Of a stretch of 64,000 bases of DNA, positions 48,362 to 59,796 are shown one piece after another; position 1 is the first letter of the stretch; each line of letters starts with the position of its first letter. Location of the stretch: NCBI GenBank assembly GCA_036897095.1, contig JAYMSP010000229.1:1-64000 (forward strand), in the 5' to 3' direction. The position numbers and the translations under genes are program-made. The DNA is from Plantago elongata. Taxonomy: Eukaryota > Streptophyta > Magnoliopsida > Lamiales > Plantaginaceae. The notes under the pieces were generated by a model that worked only from the letters and a program-made list of their open reading frames with translations, searched no databases and was not told where the DNA came from.

Positions 48362-50868
48362 TAGTGTAATAATATATTGTGTTACATGTTCTATACTAGT
48401 ATTATTATCAAAACAACTATTGTTTCTATGTTTTCCCTTTGTTTGTTGGAGAATCCAGTTGATCTCCTCACTCCAGGGCTCGGGTACATGGTTCACTCCG
48501 ATCCAGTGCAATACCTTTGCCCCCATATGCGCTTTATCTCCGGGTAGCCAGACAAAAGGGTGATCACGTGTTAGGCTCCGTACAAAAACTGCAAGTGTCA
48601 TTCTCCAGCAAGCCGAATCGACACAACCGTGTTTTGGTCGGTAGCCTGTCCTGAGGTAGGCCATCCAAGTAATCAGTTTCGCTCAAGGTCTCGTCAAGTT
48701 TTCAAACATAAGTGTCTTCCATTCTACTTTTGGTTTTTTCGGCATATTTTATCATTTTTAATTAGTTAGAAAAATAAAATAAAAATAAAAAAGAAAAAAA
48801 GAAAAGGAGAGAACACATGGCATTGACCATGTACATCATTCTCACAAGTCACAACGTAGTGGTGAGAATGAGGATCATGAATTGAACACCCTACAATGGC
48901 TGGTATTCAAATATGTCCAATGAATTGTGATTTAAGTCACTATGACAGTCACTATTATAGTGTAAAACGTCCTGTGAAGCTGTGACAAACTGATGTTGAA
49001 ATCTATTACTATTATGAAAGAAACATAACCATGTTAGTTAATGGATTAAATTAATTAATTTTTAATTTACCCTCTAGTTTAAGTAGTTCACATACATAAT
49101 ATAGTTAATTTTATTTATCGATTAATTTATTCAACCCCATAATTCTTTAATTATTAAATAGATAGAACCACTTTTTCCTTTTACAAAGTCAGTTACTGTA
49201 CGTACATGGTAGTGACTATCATCTAACACACAAATTTAATTTGCAAACCCAGCAAGATAACTTTAATGGTACATTCACACACACATATATATAGATAAAA
49301 TCGATTAATTTACTTGAGTGATATAGATTAAGTAGTTAACTTTACTTGAGTTTTTCATTTTATTTTTTCTATTCATTTTATGAACATTCCGACACGTTAT
49401 ATGATTTATTCTTATTAAAATCTATGTAGCATTGTAATTAATATTGTGACGATGTAACTAATAGTTCTATGATAATTTTAATTATTAATTTATAATTTTT
49501 ACATTTAAAACAATCAGTTGAAGATTCACACGTGAAAAGTGCGTGTCAATTTTTTAGTTCTGAAAAAAAATGCTTTACATTATGTTGCAATTATAATCTA
49601 GTCATCACTTTCTTTTATTACATATCTAATATATTTTAATAAAATTACATATATACTTTAATTTGTATAAATTGTGACAGTCAACGATGATCTTTATCTG
49701 TGCAAGATCACTAAAATATGAAATTTGACATATTTTATAATTTTTTGATTATTAATTAATAAATAAAATAAAAAAGAAATAAGAGAGAGGAAGAATACAA
49801 GTAGAGCAGCCACTTGGCTCTGCCCCTAATTTAAACCCATCTCCAGTTAGGTTGTCCTATTAATTTGAGTGCAAAAGATTTGCCGTCCCCTGGCATGCTG
49901 TTAAAACCGAATAACTTATTTAAATCGGGTCTATAACTTTTTTATAAGCACGACTGATTCACATTACATAATTATTAAAATGTATTCAATATTTTATAAT
50001 TTGCATCCTTAATTTTTCCTAGAGCTGATTTAATTTATTGCAAGTATGCTACTCCCTCACGACTTGTCTCACAACTCTCAAGTTTCAGTTTTGTTGGTGG
50101 CTACTGGCTAGGGTGCGTAAAGAATTTGGAACATGGAACGGGTAATTTCATTTTTGGTACCCAAAATATCTCAAGTTCTTAATCATCAAATAGTTGAAAT
50201 ACCTGCTCAAAATTCACCGAAGCTGTGGCTAATGTATTAAATATTACTACTACTAGTTGCCAAGTGATGAAGGTCAAGGCTCAGAAAGAGTAAATGACTT
50301 GTTGGGCACTTGGCCTAGTTTGTCCATCTTCAGGAACCAACCAGATTCAGGATTTCCTGTTAGGTCCCACTTCCCACAACTGAAAAGCTCCAGGAAAGAA
50401 CTGGCTGGCTTTCGTCGAGGATGATGGAGAACAAGACCGGGCACAGAACACTAGCGTAAAAGTACAAGAACAAGAAGATGTGATCATGTACCAGTTCTAG
50501 ATCGACTTCGGCAGAGCTTCCGTGGTGTATGTCAAAGTGTTTTTCGATGTAATGTATGTACAATTCTGTGTGCAGTTTCAACATCTAGCAAACCTGATTT
50601 GCCTTATATGTACGAACGAGAGCCTAGTGAAACGATATATTCTAATAGATAACTAACGCTTAACACACTCTGCTTCTTATACATACTTGCATGAATGAAA
50701 AACTCATCAAGAAACAAAATCGAAAAGTACTCTACTGAGTTTCCATTGTTGACACTGAAATTAGTCCTCATGTTCTTGAAAGTTTAGAAATGTCTTGCTT
50801 TGTATAGCTTTCGACGTGCTCTCTGATTATACAGAAAGAAACTAACGAAGACGAACTGGAAATAACAC
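48362..50868. other. Intergenic region, CACTA to FMO gene
   Basis: Apart from the LINE remnant at its left edge, no gene is supported. The stretch 48720-50000 is AT-rich. The stretch 50100-50590 is more balanced and has an open frame on the minus strand (50360-50584) without recognisable domains. The last 250 bp should be the FMO 3' UTR. Confidence 0.5.
48395..48700 (-). mobile_element. Decayed LINE fragment right of the CACTA element
   Basis: On the minus strand one frame reads DRLPTKTRLCRFGLLENDTC then SFCTEPNT, the start of the zinc-binding RT-associated domain of plant L1 elements. Further on, another frame reads VLHWIGVNHVPEPWSEEINW then ILQQTKGK, the usual following stretch. At least one frame change and one stop separate them. 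Only about 300 bp is recognisable. The CACTA element lies immediately downstream. Confidence 0.65.
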
Positions 50869-52894
50869 TCAGATTGTAACATAATCCATTGGACCATATG
50901 GCTCAAAAAGTTCTTTAATCATGCCATTTTTCCTTCTGGGATTCCATCCCATATCCTTGCACAGCTGATCATTGTACCAGATCTGCACTGCACCCAAGCA
51001 TGATCGGATATTGTATTCTCCCAGTGAACGGTTCCTGTACTTTTCCCATTGTAAAACATCGTTTTCCATTTCTTTAATGTTCGGTAGTTGGAAGCTTCCC
51101 TCAAGAAGCTCTGCTACCCACCGGCATGCCAGCTCGTCAGTGTATAGATTTGCTAAACTTTCTAAGAAGCCGATAAATGCTAGTTGTGGAATCCGAGGGT
51201 GAATACATTCCCTGTCAATGCCGAAAAAGATACATAATCATGTTCTGTAATTTTATCTCAAAGGGTGAGGACTTGGCTGATAGTTCCTTTAAATTTACCT
51301 GTATAGTGGAAGTTTGTGCATTAGGTCTCGGAAAACAGGTGAGTCGAAAGTAGCCTTCAGCTTGTCTTCGGTTCTAAAACCGGTAGCAAGAATCATCTGA
51401 TCAATCTCCACAGTTTCATCACCATTGATTAAAACACCTTTACCGGAAAAACTGAAGCTTTGTGCTTTCTTGAGTATGATACTTCCTTCCTCAACCCGAT
51501 TGAAGAGACCCTCCGGTACAGAAGGGATTGCACAAGAACTTAGTTCTTCAAAGAAACTATGTTTTGGCACCATGCCATGTTTCACAAGATTCAGCTTCTT
51601 TGTTATGTGGCTTTCCACAAATTTGGAAACCACCCATCTCTGTCAAAGTTGTGAAAAGTAGAATGCTAGTTTAGAGGTTAGAGTCACTTAATGAACACAA
51701 AACGAAACTGTTTCTTTAAGGTCGTTTTCGAGATTTACCAGAGGTGAAAGGAACGTCGTAAGAAGGCTTAGAAGAAGACCTTGACCTGGCTTACAAACAA
51801 AGAGCTCCGAGAACCGGTTCTGGTACAGATATGCTAAGGATATTACTCCCCAGGGCTTGAAATCAGGCATAATCCAATGTTCTGCCCTGTATATCAGAGT
51901 ACACGGATGTTTCGTGCCTGCAAAATCGCACCAATAATTGTATAAGTGATAACGGTCAGATATTAATCGAGCTTCTCGCTCTAACTTGCCTGTTTGCATA
52001 CGATTCTGATTATTTGAGAATTACCGTTCGCAGTTGAGCACTCCATTGCAATATCCATAGCTGATTTCTGGAATCCGACAACAGCAACTCGCTTTCCTTT
52101 GATAAATGCAGCAGCACTTGTATGATCCATATCAGAGTATTCCATGGAGTGTATTACTTGTCCCTGGAACGCCTCAGGACCTTTACCTGGAGGGAACTTG
52201 GGTATATTTGGGAAACCGCTATACATTCCAGAACACATGATGACAAAATCGACTTCACAATCCTGCGTTTCCATGAGTTGCAAGTTTAAAACCCGAATTT
52301 ATTAGTTAATTAAGCTGCAGTTCTTGATTCTGAGAAATGCACTTCTTCGAAATAGCACCATTAGACTAGAAAGTCGGACATGATCGTTTAGATGGTACGG
52401 ATATTAAATTTATTAGATGGTGTACCAGTTGTTACACGGATGATTGGAAAACTGACCTGTACAGCTAGGCTTCGCGTGTCCTGAACAGTGACGTTCCAAT
52501 TCCCTTTTGGACCGAAAGGTTCACCAGTGCCACCCCACAATGTCCAAGACTCCATCTCGGCTTCAGAAGGGCCGTCATACTTGAGGCTAAGGACTTTCTG
52601 ATTAAGCCTGATGTGGTTCAGCAGGTTAAAGTGATCCGCATAAGACCGGAGATATTCAAGAACTTGTTCTTGTGTTGGAAAATCTTGGGTAACAGAATCT
52701 GGCCAGGGAAAATCTGAGAACTGAAAAACCTGTTTGGGTGACTGGAGCTTGGTAGTCTGTATGGTTTTAGTCCAGACACCACCAATCTGATCCTTGGATT
52801 CGAAAACAATGGGAGTTAATCCCTTTGCTATGATGTATTTACAGGCAAGCAAGCCACCGATTCCGGCACCAATAATCGCGACCTTCTTTGCCAT
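50869..52894 (-). CDS. Flavin-containing monooxygenase, plant FMO1-like
   Basis: Five exons on the minus strand: 52894-52457, 52262-52025, 51917-51739, 51639-51299 and 51211-50869, making 512 aa. It should use FAD, NADPH and O2 to oxygenate a small molecule. It has the FAD-binding GAGIGG (9-14), the FMO fingerprint FQGQVIHSMEY (FxGxxxHxxxY, 178-188), the NADPH-binding VVGFQKSAMD (207-216) and ILATGF. The stretch TTKLQSPKQVFQFSDFPWP near residue 47 and the C-terminal DMGWNPRRKN and YGP are typical of the FMO1 group, whose Arabidopsis member makes N-hydroxypipecolic acid in systemic immunity. Whether this one has that activity or is a group paralogue cannot be told from motifs. It looks complete. 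The start is the first Met of MAKKVAIIGAG. Confidence 0.93.
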
Positions 52895-52989
52895 TCCTCA
52901 GTTCTTGTGATGAATGAGTACTGGGAATTTGGTTTATCAAACTTTTGAAAGATGTGACCATCTCATAGTCACAGTGGTGTTCAGTACCA

Positions 52990-53111
52990 TGTCATTTGTT
53001 GGCCTAAATGTTCTGCTGCAGGCTAGTACATATCAGTTTCTTGATTATCACTATGTCATTGTTGGCCGGATTAATAAAATGTTCTTCTGCAGGCTAGTAC
53101 ATATCAATTTA
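52990..53111. repeat. Imperfect direct repeat (about 60 bp, two copies)
   Basis: Units at 52990-53053 and 53054-53111. Each begins ATGTCATT.GTTGGCC and contains TGTTCT.CTGCAGGCTAGTAC followed by ATATCA. They differ by several substitutions and small length changes, so the duplication is older than the one at 16968-17091. It lies about 100 bp upstream of the FMO start codon, in the presumed promoter. Confidence 0.75.
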
Positions 53112-54405
53112 ATTAATGAGTTGAATTGTATGTGTTTGTAATTTGTCCATTGCTCTTTGTCTACATATGTGACGTAAGGTTGCAGGTTCATTGAATCATA
53201 TGAATGTTGCACTATACTGATAGTTTCGACTTTTTAGTTTAGAATTTCAATTGAGGCAGTTCGATTCTAACTACAGTTTTTATATACAACACCTACATAA
53301 AAACTTGAAACATCTCAATCTAACACTAAATGAAACTATCTAATTATGTTGTCTCAATAAACAACCGTAAATAATTTATGCTAGTTCTAGTCCTAAGGGG
53401 TAAAATTGGGTAAAATATTATGATCTGCCAGAGTACAATCAATTTTACTAATAAATTTGTGTCGTTTTTCTATTTCATTTTCTAATAACGTTAAATATAT
53501 TCTATAACGTTCCCAGAATTTTAAGTTAAATTTATAGAGCTTAAATTAATTAAGGACACTACTTATATCAAACCTTTTTTTTCATAATTTAACGTAATTG
53601 ATCTAGAGCAATCCTAGAATGAGAGATTAATTGAGAAGTCTTTCGGTTTTAGTATGGTCTAATTATTTAATAGTTTCTAAATTATATTCATACCAAACTT
53701 TGAGTTTGTTTTCTTTTGAATTGAATTCTCAAATGCAATTATCACAATTTTAAAGTATTTTGCATATAGAGTGGTTTACACTTCTAACGGAGTTTAAGTT
53801 CGAATTATCTTATTCATAGAAGATATTTATCTCGAATTGAGTTGCTAAATTTGAAAATATCACATTCTTAGAGTTTATAAGTTTACCACTTTAGATTGAG
53901 TTTTCAAGTTTGGATACCCCATCCATACAATAGAAAATCGATATATTAACATTAAAAACCCACTAAATATAAAAGAAAATTATTTATTATTTTATGGTAG
54001 CTACATGATTGTTTGTATGTATAGCTCTAAAGAGTATCAAACCCCCCTCCCCCTCCCCAGTCTGTTATAGGCGAAGAAAATAAGGAGAAGATCGAAGTTT
54101 GTTCCCCAGCTAGAGAGTACCTATCAATTTCCCTATTATAGTTGTTTCTGTATGTGGTCACATCACACACACATAAAATTAGTATCTTAATTACAAATAT
54201 AATTTCGCATGTTACAATTGTTTTTTCACAAATCCCCCCCTCCCCCAACAATCCCGTTGATGGTATGTATGTGCTCACCAAAAGCACACGAATTATTCTA
54301 CAAACATATTTGCAAATTTCCCGGTTATCCCACCCACCACTACCCGCTATGGATGAAGAAAGTAGGAGGTGAACGAAGAGATGATGCACATAAACATAAC
54401 TCTAA

Positions 54406-54544
54406 GGCTTCTTCTCTTCAACTATAATTATTTAAACTGAACTGAAATTATCTGACTTGAACTAAACTAAATTGAATTTGACGTATCTAAACTGAATGAA
54501 TCTGAACTGAACTGAATGAGCTTGCAGACGAAGAGCACAAAGCT
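54406..54544. mobile_element. Harbinger-like MITE (family B), second copy
   Basis: A 139 bp element with ends GGCTTCTTCTCTTCAAC and, inward from the right, AGCTTTGTGCTCTTC. It is flanked by TAA on both sides (54403-54405 and 54545-54547). The interior has AACTGAACTGAA and CTGAACTGAACTGAA words. It belongs with 25121-25224. Confidence 0.7.
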
Positions 54545-54563
54545 TAAATACATAAAATTATAG

Positions 54564-54690
54564 GTGAATTTCATCCGCTACTCATATTAGATCTTCTAAT
54601 TATATCTATTAGTTCAACAATTACATATATGTCCATTTCATTTTTATGTTGACCAAACAGTATCTGCCAAACATGGCCTTATTTTGTTAT
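54564..54690 (+). repeat. Dispersed repeat, copy 2
   Basis: Matches the reverse complement of 16285-16415 (GTGAATTTCATCC, TTAGATCTTCTAATTA, CATTTTTATGTTGACCA, CCAAACATGGCCTTATTTTG). Similarity fades to the right but may continue to about 54900. It begins 17 bp after the end of a family B MITE. It is non-coding. Confidence 0.55.
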
Positions 54691-55388
54691 TTTGAAAAAG
54701 GCATTCCTCATATTTTCCATAATTCCAACTTAAACCCTTTATATTTCATTATTTATGTTGAGCACCCTATTTATATTATTTAATAACCTGAAATAATAGG
54801 ATTAAAAACTGTGTAGTCGACTTTATAATTTCTAGCATATATTTATAATTTTCTAAAATTTGTTGGACTCAATCGCAAATCTAGAGACTATTTGGCCATA
54901 ATTGCGAGAAACTGAAAGTGTCAAATTAATTAAACAATATCAGCTCTTTCAAACACTAACTCTCAAAATCACGAATTTTAAATTTTTAATTATACATTTG
55001 AATCCCTAAATTTCAAATCAAATGAACATATTTTACAAATTAAATTGATTCTAAAATCTTTATATATGTGCCCAATTTTTGGTTCTTCTTCTAGTTAGAA
55101 CTTCATTAGGAGTGCCAGTTAATTACAATTAACTATAGTACTAACAAAGTAGAAATGTTTTCTTTTGAAATTCTATTATTTAATTTTATTTCATTTTCTT
55201 ATAAAATCAACCCATATCTACTTAAGTATAAAGACATTACATTTAAATTTGTATATTTTAACATTCTAACGAAATTTTCAGTTTGGTTAGAAGATGTTGT
55301 TTACTATTTTGTTGAGTATTATAAATTTATAAAATAAAATATAATTTTGAGGTAAATATAAAGTATATTACCAAGTTAGGGTCACATT

Positions 55389-55439
55389 GTACATGAATAT
55401 GTATATGGAATTCGTGAAGTACATGAATATGTATATGGA
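55389..55439. repeat. 30-bp-period direct repeat
   Basis: The 21-bp word GTACATGAATATGTATATGG plus A occurs at 55389-55409 and again, exactly, at 55419-55439, with 9 bp between. It is non-coding. Confidence 0.85.
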
Positions 55440-56569
55440 CTATGGTGTATATATACATTTGGTTTGGTCGTAACAAATTGAGTTTCCATATATACTAAAG
55501 ATTTTAATTTGATAAAATGTAACTAAGATTTGAAGATAAATTAAATAAAAAATGTTGCTAATTTTGTGGTCCAATATTGTATTTAATTATTCGTATGTTT
55601 TAAGAAATGTAAGGGCTTCCTAATTAATTTGAATGTGTTTTGTGAAATTATAATTCTGTGGGATGAAATTGATATGCCGGTCATGTTGATCAGTATGAAT
55701 AGGTACGAACTTTGTCATATATATATATGGGAAACAAATAATGCATGCGCAGTTCATATTTGATTTTGAAAAACTTCTTGTCAACATGAAATCCTAACAA
55801 ATAAAATTAGTTGTATAATGAAAAGTAGTGTTTCAACATACATCATCGTTTACTGTGCCATATAAGTAGGGAACACTATAAGAAGTTTGGGACAACCGGC
55901 TTGATGAAAAGGTTAGTTTTGTAGAACAATATTAATTTAAACAAAGCTTGTAATTAGGAGACTTTAACAACCATAGTTTGTTAACACAATTGGCCGACAT
56001 ATAATGTGGAAAGAGCCTTACACCAAGACTTGGTCTACATGGAACATGAAAATGATGAATTAAAAATTCATTGTTTGAGGCTTGTAAATTCCATCTCATT
56101 TTTATCTATATATGGCATACCTCTTTTGAATTTTAATCCATCACTTTTATCATATATAAATAGATTGTATCCTCCCTCCTTTCACCAGTGACTATAACTA
56201 GGATGTTAACCATCATCTTCACAATTTACTTTTACCAAATTTAAATCACTTTTAATTAAAATTTTAGTTTTTACCTACAATCACACAATACTTGAATACG
56301 ATTCGATAATTTCAAACTTTTAAACATTTATAATGACTGAAAAAGTTGTGTTTTTAAGGTAATATTGTAATCATGTGTAATAGTATTATGAAAAAATATT
56401 TCAATAACTTATAATATATTATTATTATCATTTAGTTATAATATAAAAAATTATTTTGTTAATACTTGGGTCCGTTTAAAATTTCACACATAACCCCTCT
56501 AACTTATGGGCTGGTCATGTAATAAAGTAGAAAATATATTAAAAAAATATATATATGAGAAATAGTATA

Positions 56570-56824
56570 CTCTCTCCGTCTTGAGTTCATCTTCCACGGA
56601 ATTGAACATAAATTTTAAGAGAAAAGTGAATAAAGTATAAGAGAATGTGATAAAGTAGGTAAAATATTAAATAAAGTATAAGATATTGTAATTAAATTGT
56701 GAAAAAATGAATAAATTATAAGAGGTGGTGTATAAAATATGAGAGAGATTTTTTATTTAGAGGATGAGAAGTTAAAGTTATAACGAACTAAAATGAAATA
56801 CGTGAAGATAAGCTGAAATGGGAG
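56570..56824. mobile_element. Stowaway-like MITE
   Basis: A 255 bp element with ends CTCTCTCCGTCTTGAGTTCA and, inward from the right, CTCCCATTTCAGCTTATC. It has TA on both sides (56568-56569 and 56825-56826). The interior carries repeated AATAAAGTA words common in this group. Confidence 0.75.
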
Positions 56825-57069
56825 TACAATGGAGGAGATAAATTTAATAATTACTTTTTAGAGGATTATGACAGAGAGTATTATGATATATTTCCTTTGA
56901 CCCAATTTAGTAAGAATAATATTTTTTTTAACTACTTGTTTAGTATACTTATTAGGCCACGCTATGGAGGAGGACGACATCTATATTGCTGATTGATATG
57001 TAATTAATTAATGAACGTTGGTCTCACGATGACTTTAAAATTATTACATAAAACTCTTTAACTCTTTTA

Positions 57070-57227
57070 GGTCGAATTTCCATAGCATTTAAATTGTTCA
57101 ATTTGACTCGATAAATAATAATTTGACTTAAAAACACTTTAAATACCTCCATTTTAATTCCATTCTAAATACAATTTCATCAAAATTCCATCAAAATGGT
57201 CATTTGAGTGCCATGCCAATCAGCCCC
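57070..57227. mobile_element. PIF/Harbinger-like MITE (family A), second copy
   Basis: A 158 bp element whose right end CCAATCAGCCCC equals that of 19638-19889. The left end GGTCGAATTTCCATAGCATTT is a diverged form of it. TTA flanks both sides (57067-57069 and 57228-57230), the classic Harbinger target duplication. It is non-coding and lies about 585 bp upstream of psbR. Confidence 0.75.
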
Positions 57228-57713
57228 TTAGACACGTATAGGCCTCAATTCATCGATATACTTTAACTACTAATATCATACATTTTAAGAAATCGAATAT
57301 CTAACTTTTTAAATACTGAGTATCTTAGCTTGTCATCTGACTACAAACATTTTTATGAATATTTAAATATTTAAAAGGAAAAAAAATTGGCAACCTCACA
57401 ACATCGCTAGATGAAGCATTAAAAAAAACAACTAGAAGAAAAAACAAAAGGAAAGGATATGCCAAGCATTGGGAAAATAAGAACGTCCTAGAACTTGTGC
57501 GATTGTAAATACCAAATATTAAAAATTGAAGGTGCTAGAACCTTTGCATGAATGTATGCATTATTGGAAAGTTAGATAATAATGGCTTATAAGTTATAAA
57601 CAAACAGTACACCGTATACCATATCAAGAAATTAGCCACAAGAGCATTGCCAAGTGTCAATAAGCCAAAATTCCCAAATACACAATACTCTTCAAGTGTA
57701 TGGCTTCGTTCTC

Positions 57714-57720
57714 TATATAA
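57714..57720 (+). promoter_or_regulatory. Probable TATA box of psbR
   Basis: TATATAA preceded by CTC, 94 bp upstream of the chosen ATG. Transcription would start near 57745-57750, giving a leader of about 65 nt. This placement also argues against the upstream in-frame ATG at 57727, which would lie before the start site. Confidence 0.65.
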
Positions 57721-57813
57721 CATAACATGTTACGTGATGATCATCATCACTATTACCAAAGACCAAGTTTCAGAGATCATCACTGGTTGTTTAACATAAA
57801 CTCAAGTTCACTC

Positions 57814-58734
57814 ATGGCAAGCGCAGTGATGATGACCACTTCACTTAAATATCCACCAGCCGCGACCGCTGCAAGGGGGTTACCTTCACTTGCAAGAACG
57901 ACTAACAGTACCAGGTTTAGGGTGGAGGCCAGCGGTGGCAAGAAAATCAAGACGGACAAGCCTTACGGAGTTAACGGGAGCCTGGACTTGAAAAACCAAG
58001 TCGATGCTTCCGGCAGGAAGTATAAGGTACAAATCTTCAACATATTCATTCTTATAACAAAATAATAATACTACTCCTAGCTCGTATGAAACCTAAGAGA
58101 ATGCATAATCAATCAAAAATCGCTAAAACGCACCAAAATATCCGTACACCTATGAATTTACAGGCTGATGAAAATTTATGTATGTATATTGATAGGGCAA
58201 GGGTGTGTATCAATTTGTGGACAAATACGGTGCTAATGTGGACGGATACAGGTACTCATCATCATCAATATCATCATAATTCACATGTGCATTAACTAAT
58301 CAGCAAACTGATAAATCCCGTTCCATTAAACTTCATATGCGCATAGTTTTATGCAAGAATTTAAAGTAATAATAAAAAAATAAAAATGGAGAAAACTGTA
58401 CTTTCAGTAATAAAATGTGTAATTTTTGTGTAAAATTGAAACTGTTTATTATTTGTTAGTGGTGGGTAACTTCTTTTTTTAAGTAATGTATGAAGTTTGA
58501 TGGAATGACTAAAATGACAAATGTATGAAGTTTGTCGGGACGGAGGGAGTATATATTTTGATGACATTGTTTGATGATGAATTCAGCCCAATCTATAACG
58601 AGGAAGAATGGTCGCCCAGTGGCGACGTATATGTTGGGGGTACGACAGGATTAGCCATATGGGCAGTTACCTTAGCTGGTATTCTTGCTGGAGGAGCTCT
58701 TCTTGTCTACAACACCAGTGCTTTGGCTCAGTAG
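57814..58734 (+). CDS. psbR: Photosystem II 10 kDa polypeptide PsbR
   Basis: Three exons: 57814-58026, 58196-58251 and 58587-58734, making 138 aa (Arabidopsis precursor about 140). PsbR is a nuclear-encoded thylakoid protein on the lumenal side of photosystem II that helps bind the oxygen-evolving proteins PsbP and PsbQ. The first 40 or so residues are a chloroplast transit peptide ([17 protein letters not shown]...). The mature part has [40 protein letters not shown] and [16 protein letters not shown]. One membrane span (111-131, [20 protein letters not shown]) is followed by YNTSALAQ, all diagnostic. The start is the ATG before ASAVMM. A longer reading from 57727 adds 29 residues with no homology and lies too close to the TATA box. 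Intron 2 contains a Stowaway-like MITE. As a photosynthesis gene it is expected to be light- and leaf-regulated. Confidence 0.96.
58314..58549. mobile_element. Stowaway-like MITE in psbR intron 2
   Basis: The right end, read inward, is CTCCCTCCGTCCCGACAAA followed by CTTCATA; the left end AATCCCGTTCCATTAAACTTC matches it with a degenerate or clipped start. TA borders lie at 58312-58313 and 58550-58551. It fills most of the 335 bp intron and its right end is about 37 bp from the acceptor of exon 3. Confidence 0.7.
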
Positions 58735-59796
58735 TACATTAAATAACCCTGTAAATGATACTATAATCTATAGCACTGTGTTCAAATTATATTCCAGGCA
58801 CTGGGTTTCTCAAACAATGTGATATCTTGCACCTGGTAATGTAATATCTGTAATTAAGAGTACATTATAATTGTTTATTATGTGTACATGTTTCATGATG
58901 TTATTATTTACATTTTGCAAGAACGCAAGTATACAATGGAAATGGTGCACATCCTGTTTAACAGAGACACACTACAAACTATTAAAAAAATAGGTCTAGC
59001 ATTGAAATGACACAAGTAATCATAAACTGAATTAGATGTTTAGTCAATTGCTCACGCACCACAATGCAATGACTTATACAGGCTTACTTCATAGCAAAAG
59101 CATAGATCACGAAACAGTTGCTACCGAATGAAGATAAGTCACCATACTATTATACTAATCCTAGTGACTATGTGTAGTATCATGGGCAGCTGGGCAGTAC
59201 CATCATCAGTTAATGTGTGCCAAAACTCAAAACCTAAAGGCATCGATTAATGAAATATTGATTTGCCACTATGATGGCAGAATTTTTTTGAGCTTATACT
59301 AAAATTATCTACATCTTGTATATCAGTATATGCTTATAAAAAACAAAAACAAACCAAGTGCATCTAAAGCTTCCAAGTAACACATCAGATCAAGCGAGAT
59401 TTAATTAAGAGAGAAAAAACACAGATACCTGATCTAGCAATTGCATGCTTGTACTTGCATGTTGTCCAAAAAGAGGAACAGGTTCCAGAAATGTGTTGAA
59501 TAATACAAATATTGTTCGCGGAAGAATTTCCATTCCTTAGCCGCTTAGGCATTTTCCCTTGTTATACACATAGCTAATTAGCTAGCTCTTGGTGCGGCAG
59601 TGGCACCTACCAATTCTCTTAAAAGCATGCATTTTTAAACTCAAGGCACCAATCTTCTGTAAAGCAGTGAGCACATTAATCTCTCCTCCCTCAAACCAAA
59701 AATAAACCCTCTCAAAGTTAAAGATACGATCCATCTTCCTTCAAATTGAGCACATCTGAACGGAATCCTCACAAATAGCTAATTTGCATCAGATTG
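58735..59796. other. Convergent 3' ends of psbR and recA
   Basis: About 1.06 kb between two convergent genes, expected to hold both 3' UTRs. No coding region, RNA gene or repeat stands out. Confidence 0.6.

Larger units (their letters stand above)
52895..57813. other. Intergenic region, FMO to psbR
   Basis: About 4.9 kb holding the divergent FMO and psbR promoters. No other gene is supported. Named contents are two short direct repeats, a second copy of the dispersed repeat, MITE families A and B, and a Stowaway-like MITE (separate entries). C-rich patches near 54043-54058 and 54232-54246 stand out. The rest is AT-rich and unassigned. Confidence 0.6.

Noticed and set aside
50360-50584. 74-codon open frame on the minus strand downstream of FMO
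   Set aside because: No recognisable domain; could be a gene scrap but nothing supports a function.
54027-54389. 120-codon open frame on the minus strand near C-rich patches
   Set aside because: Low-complexity composition and no homologous motif.
57727-57813. Upstream in-frame ATG of psbR
   Set aside because: It lies only 7 bp after the TATA box and would add a His-rich stretch with no match to PsbR transit peptides.
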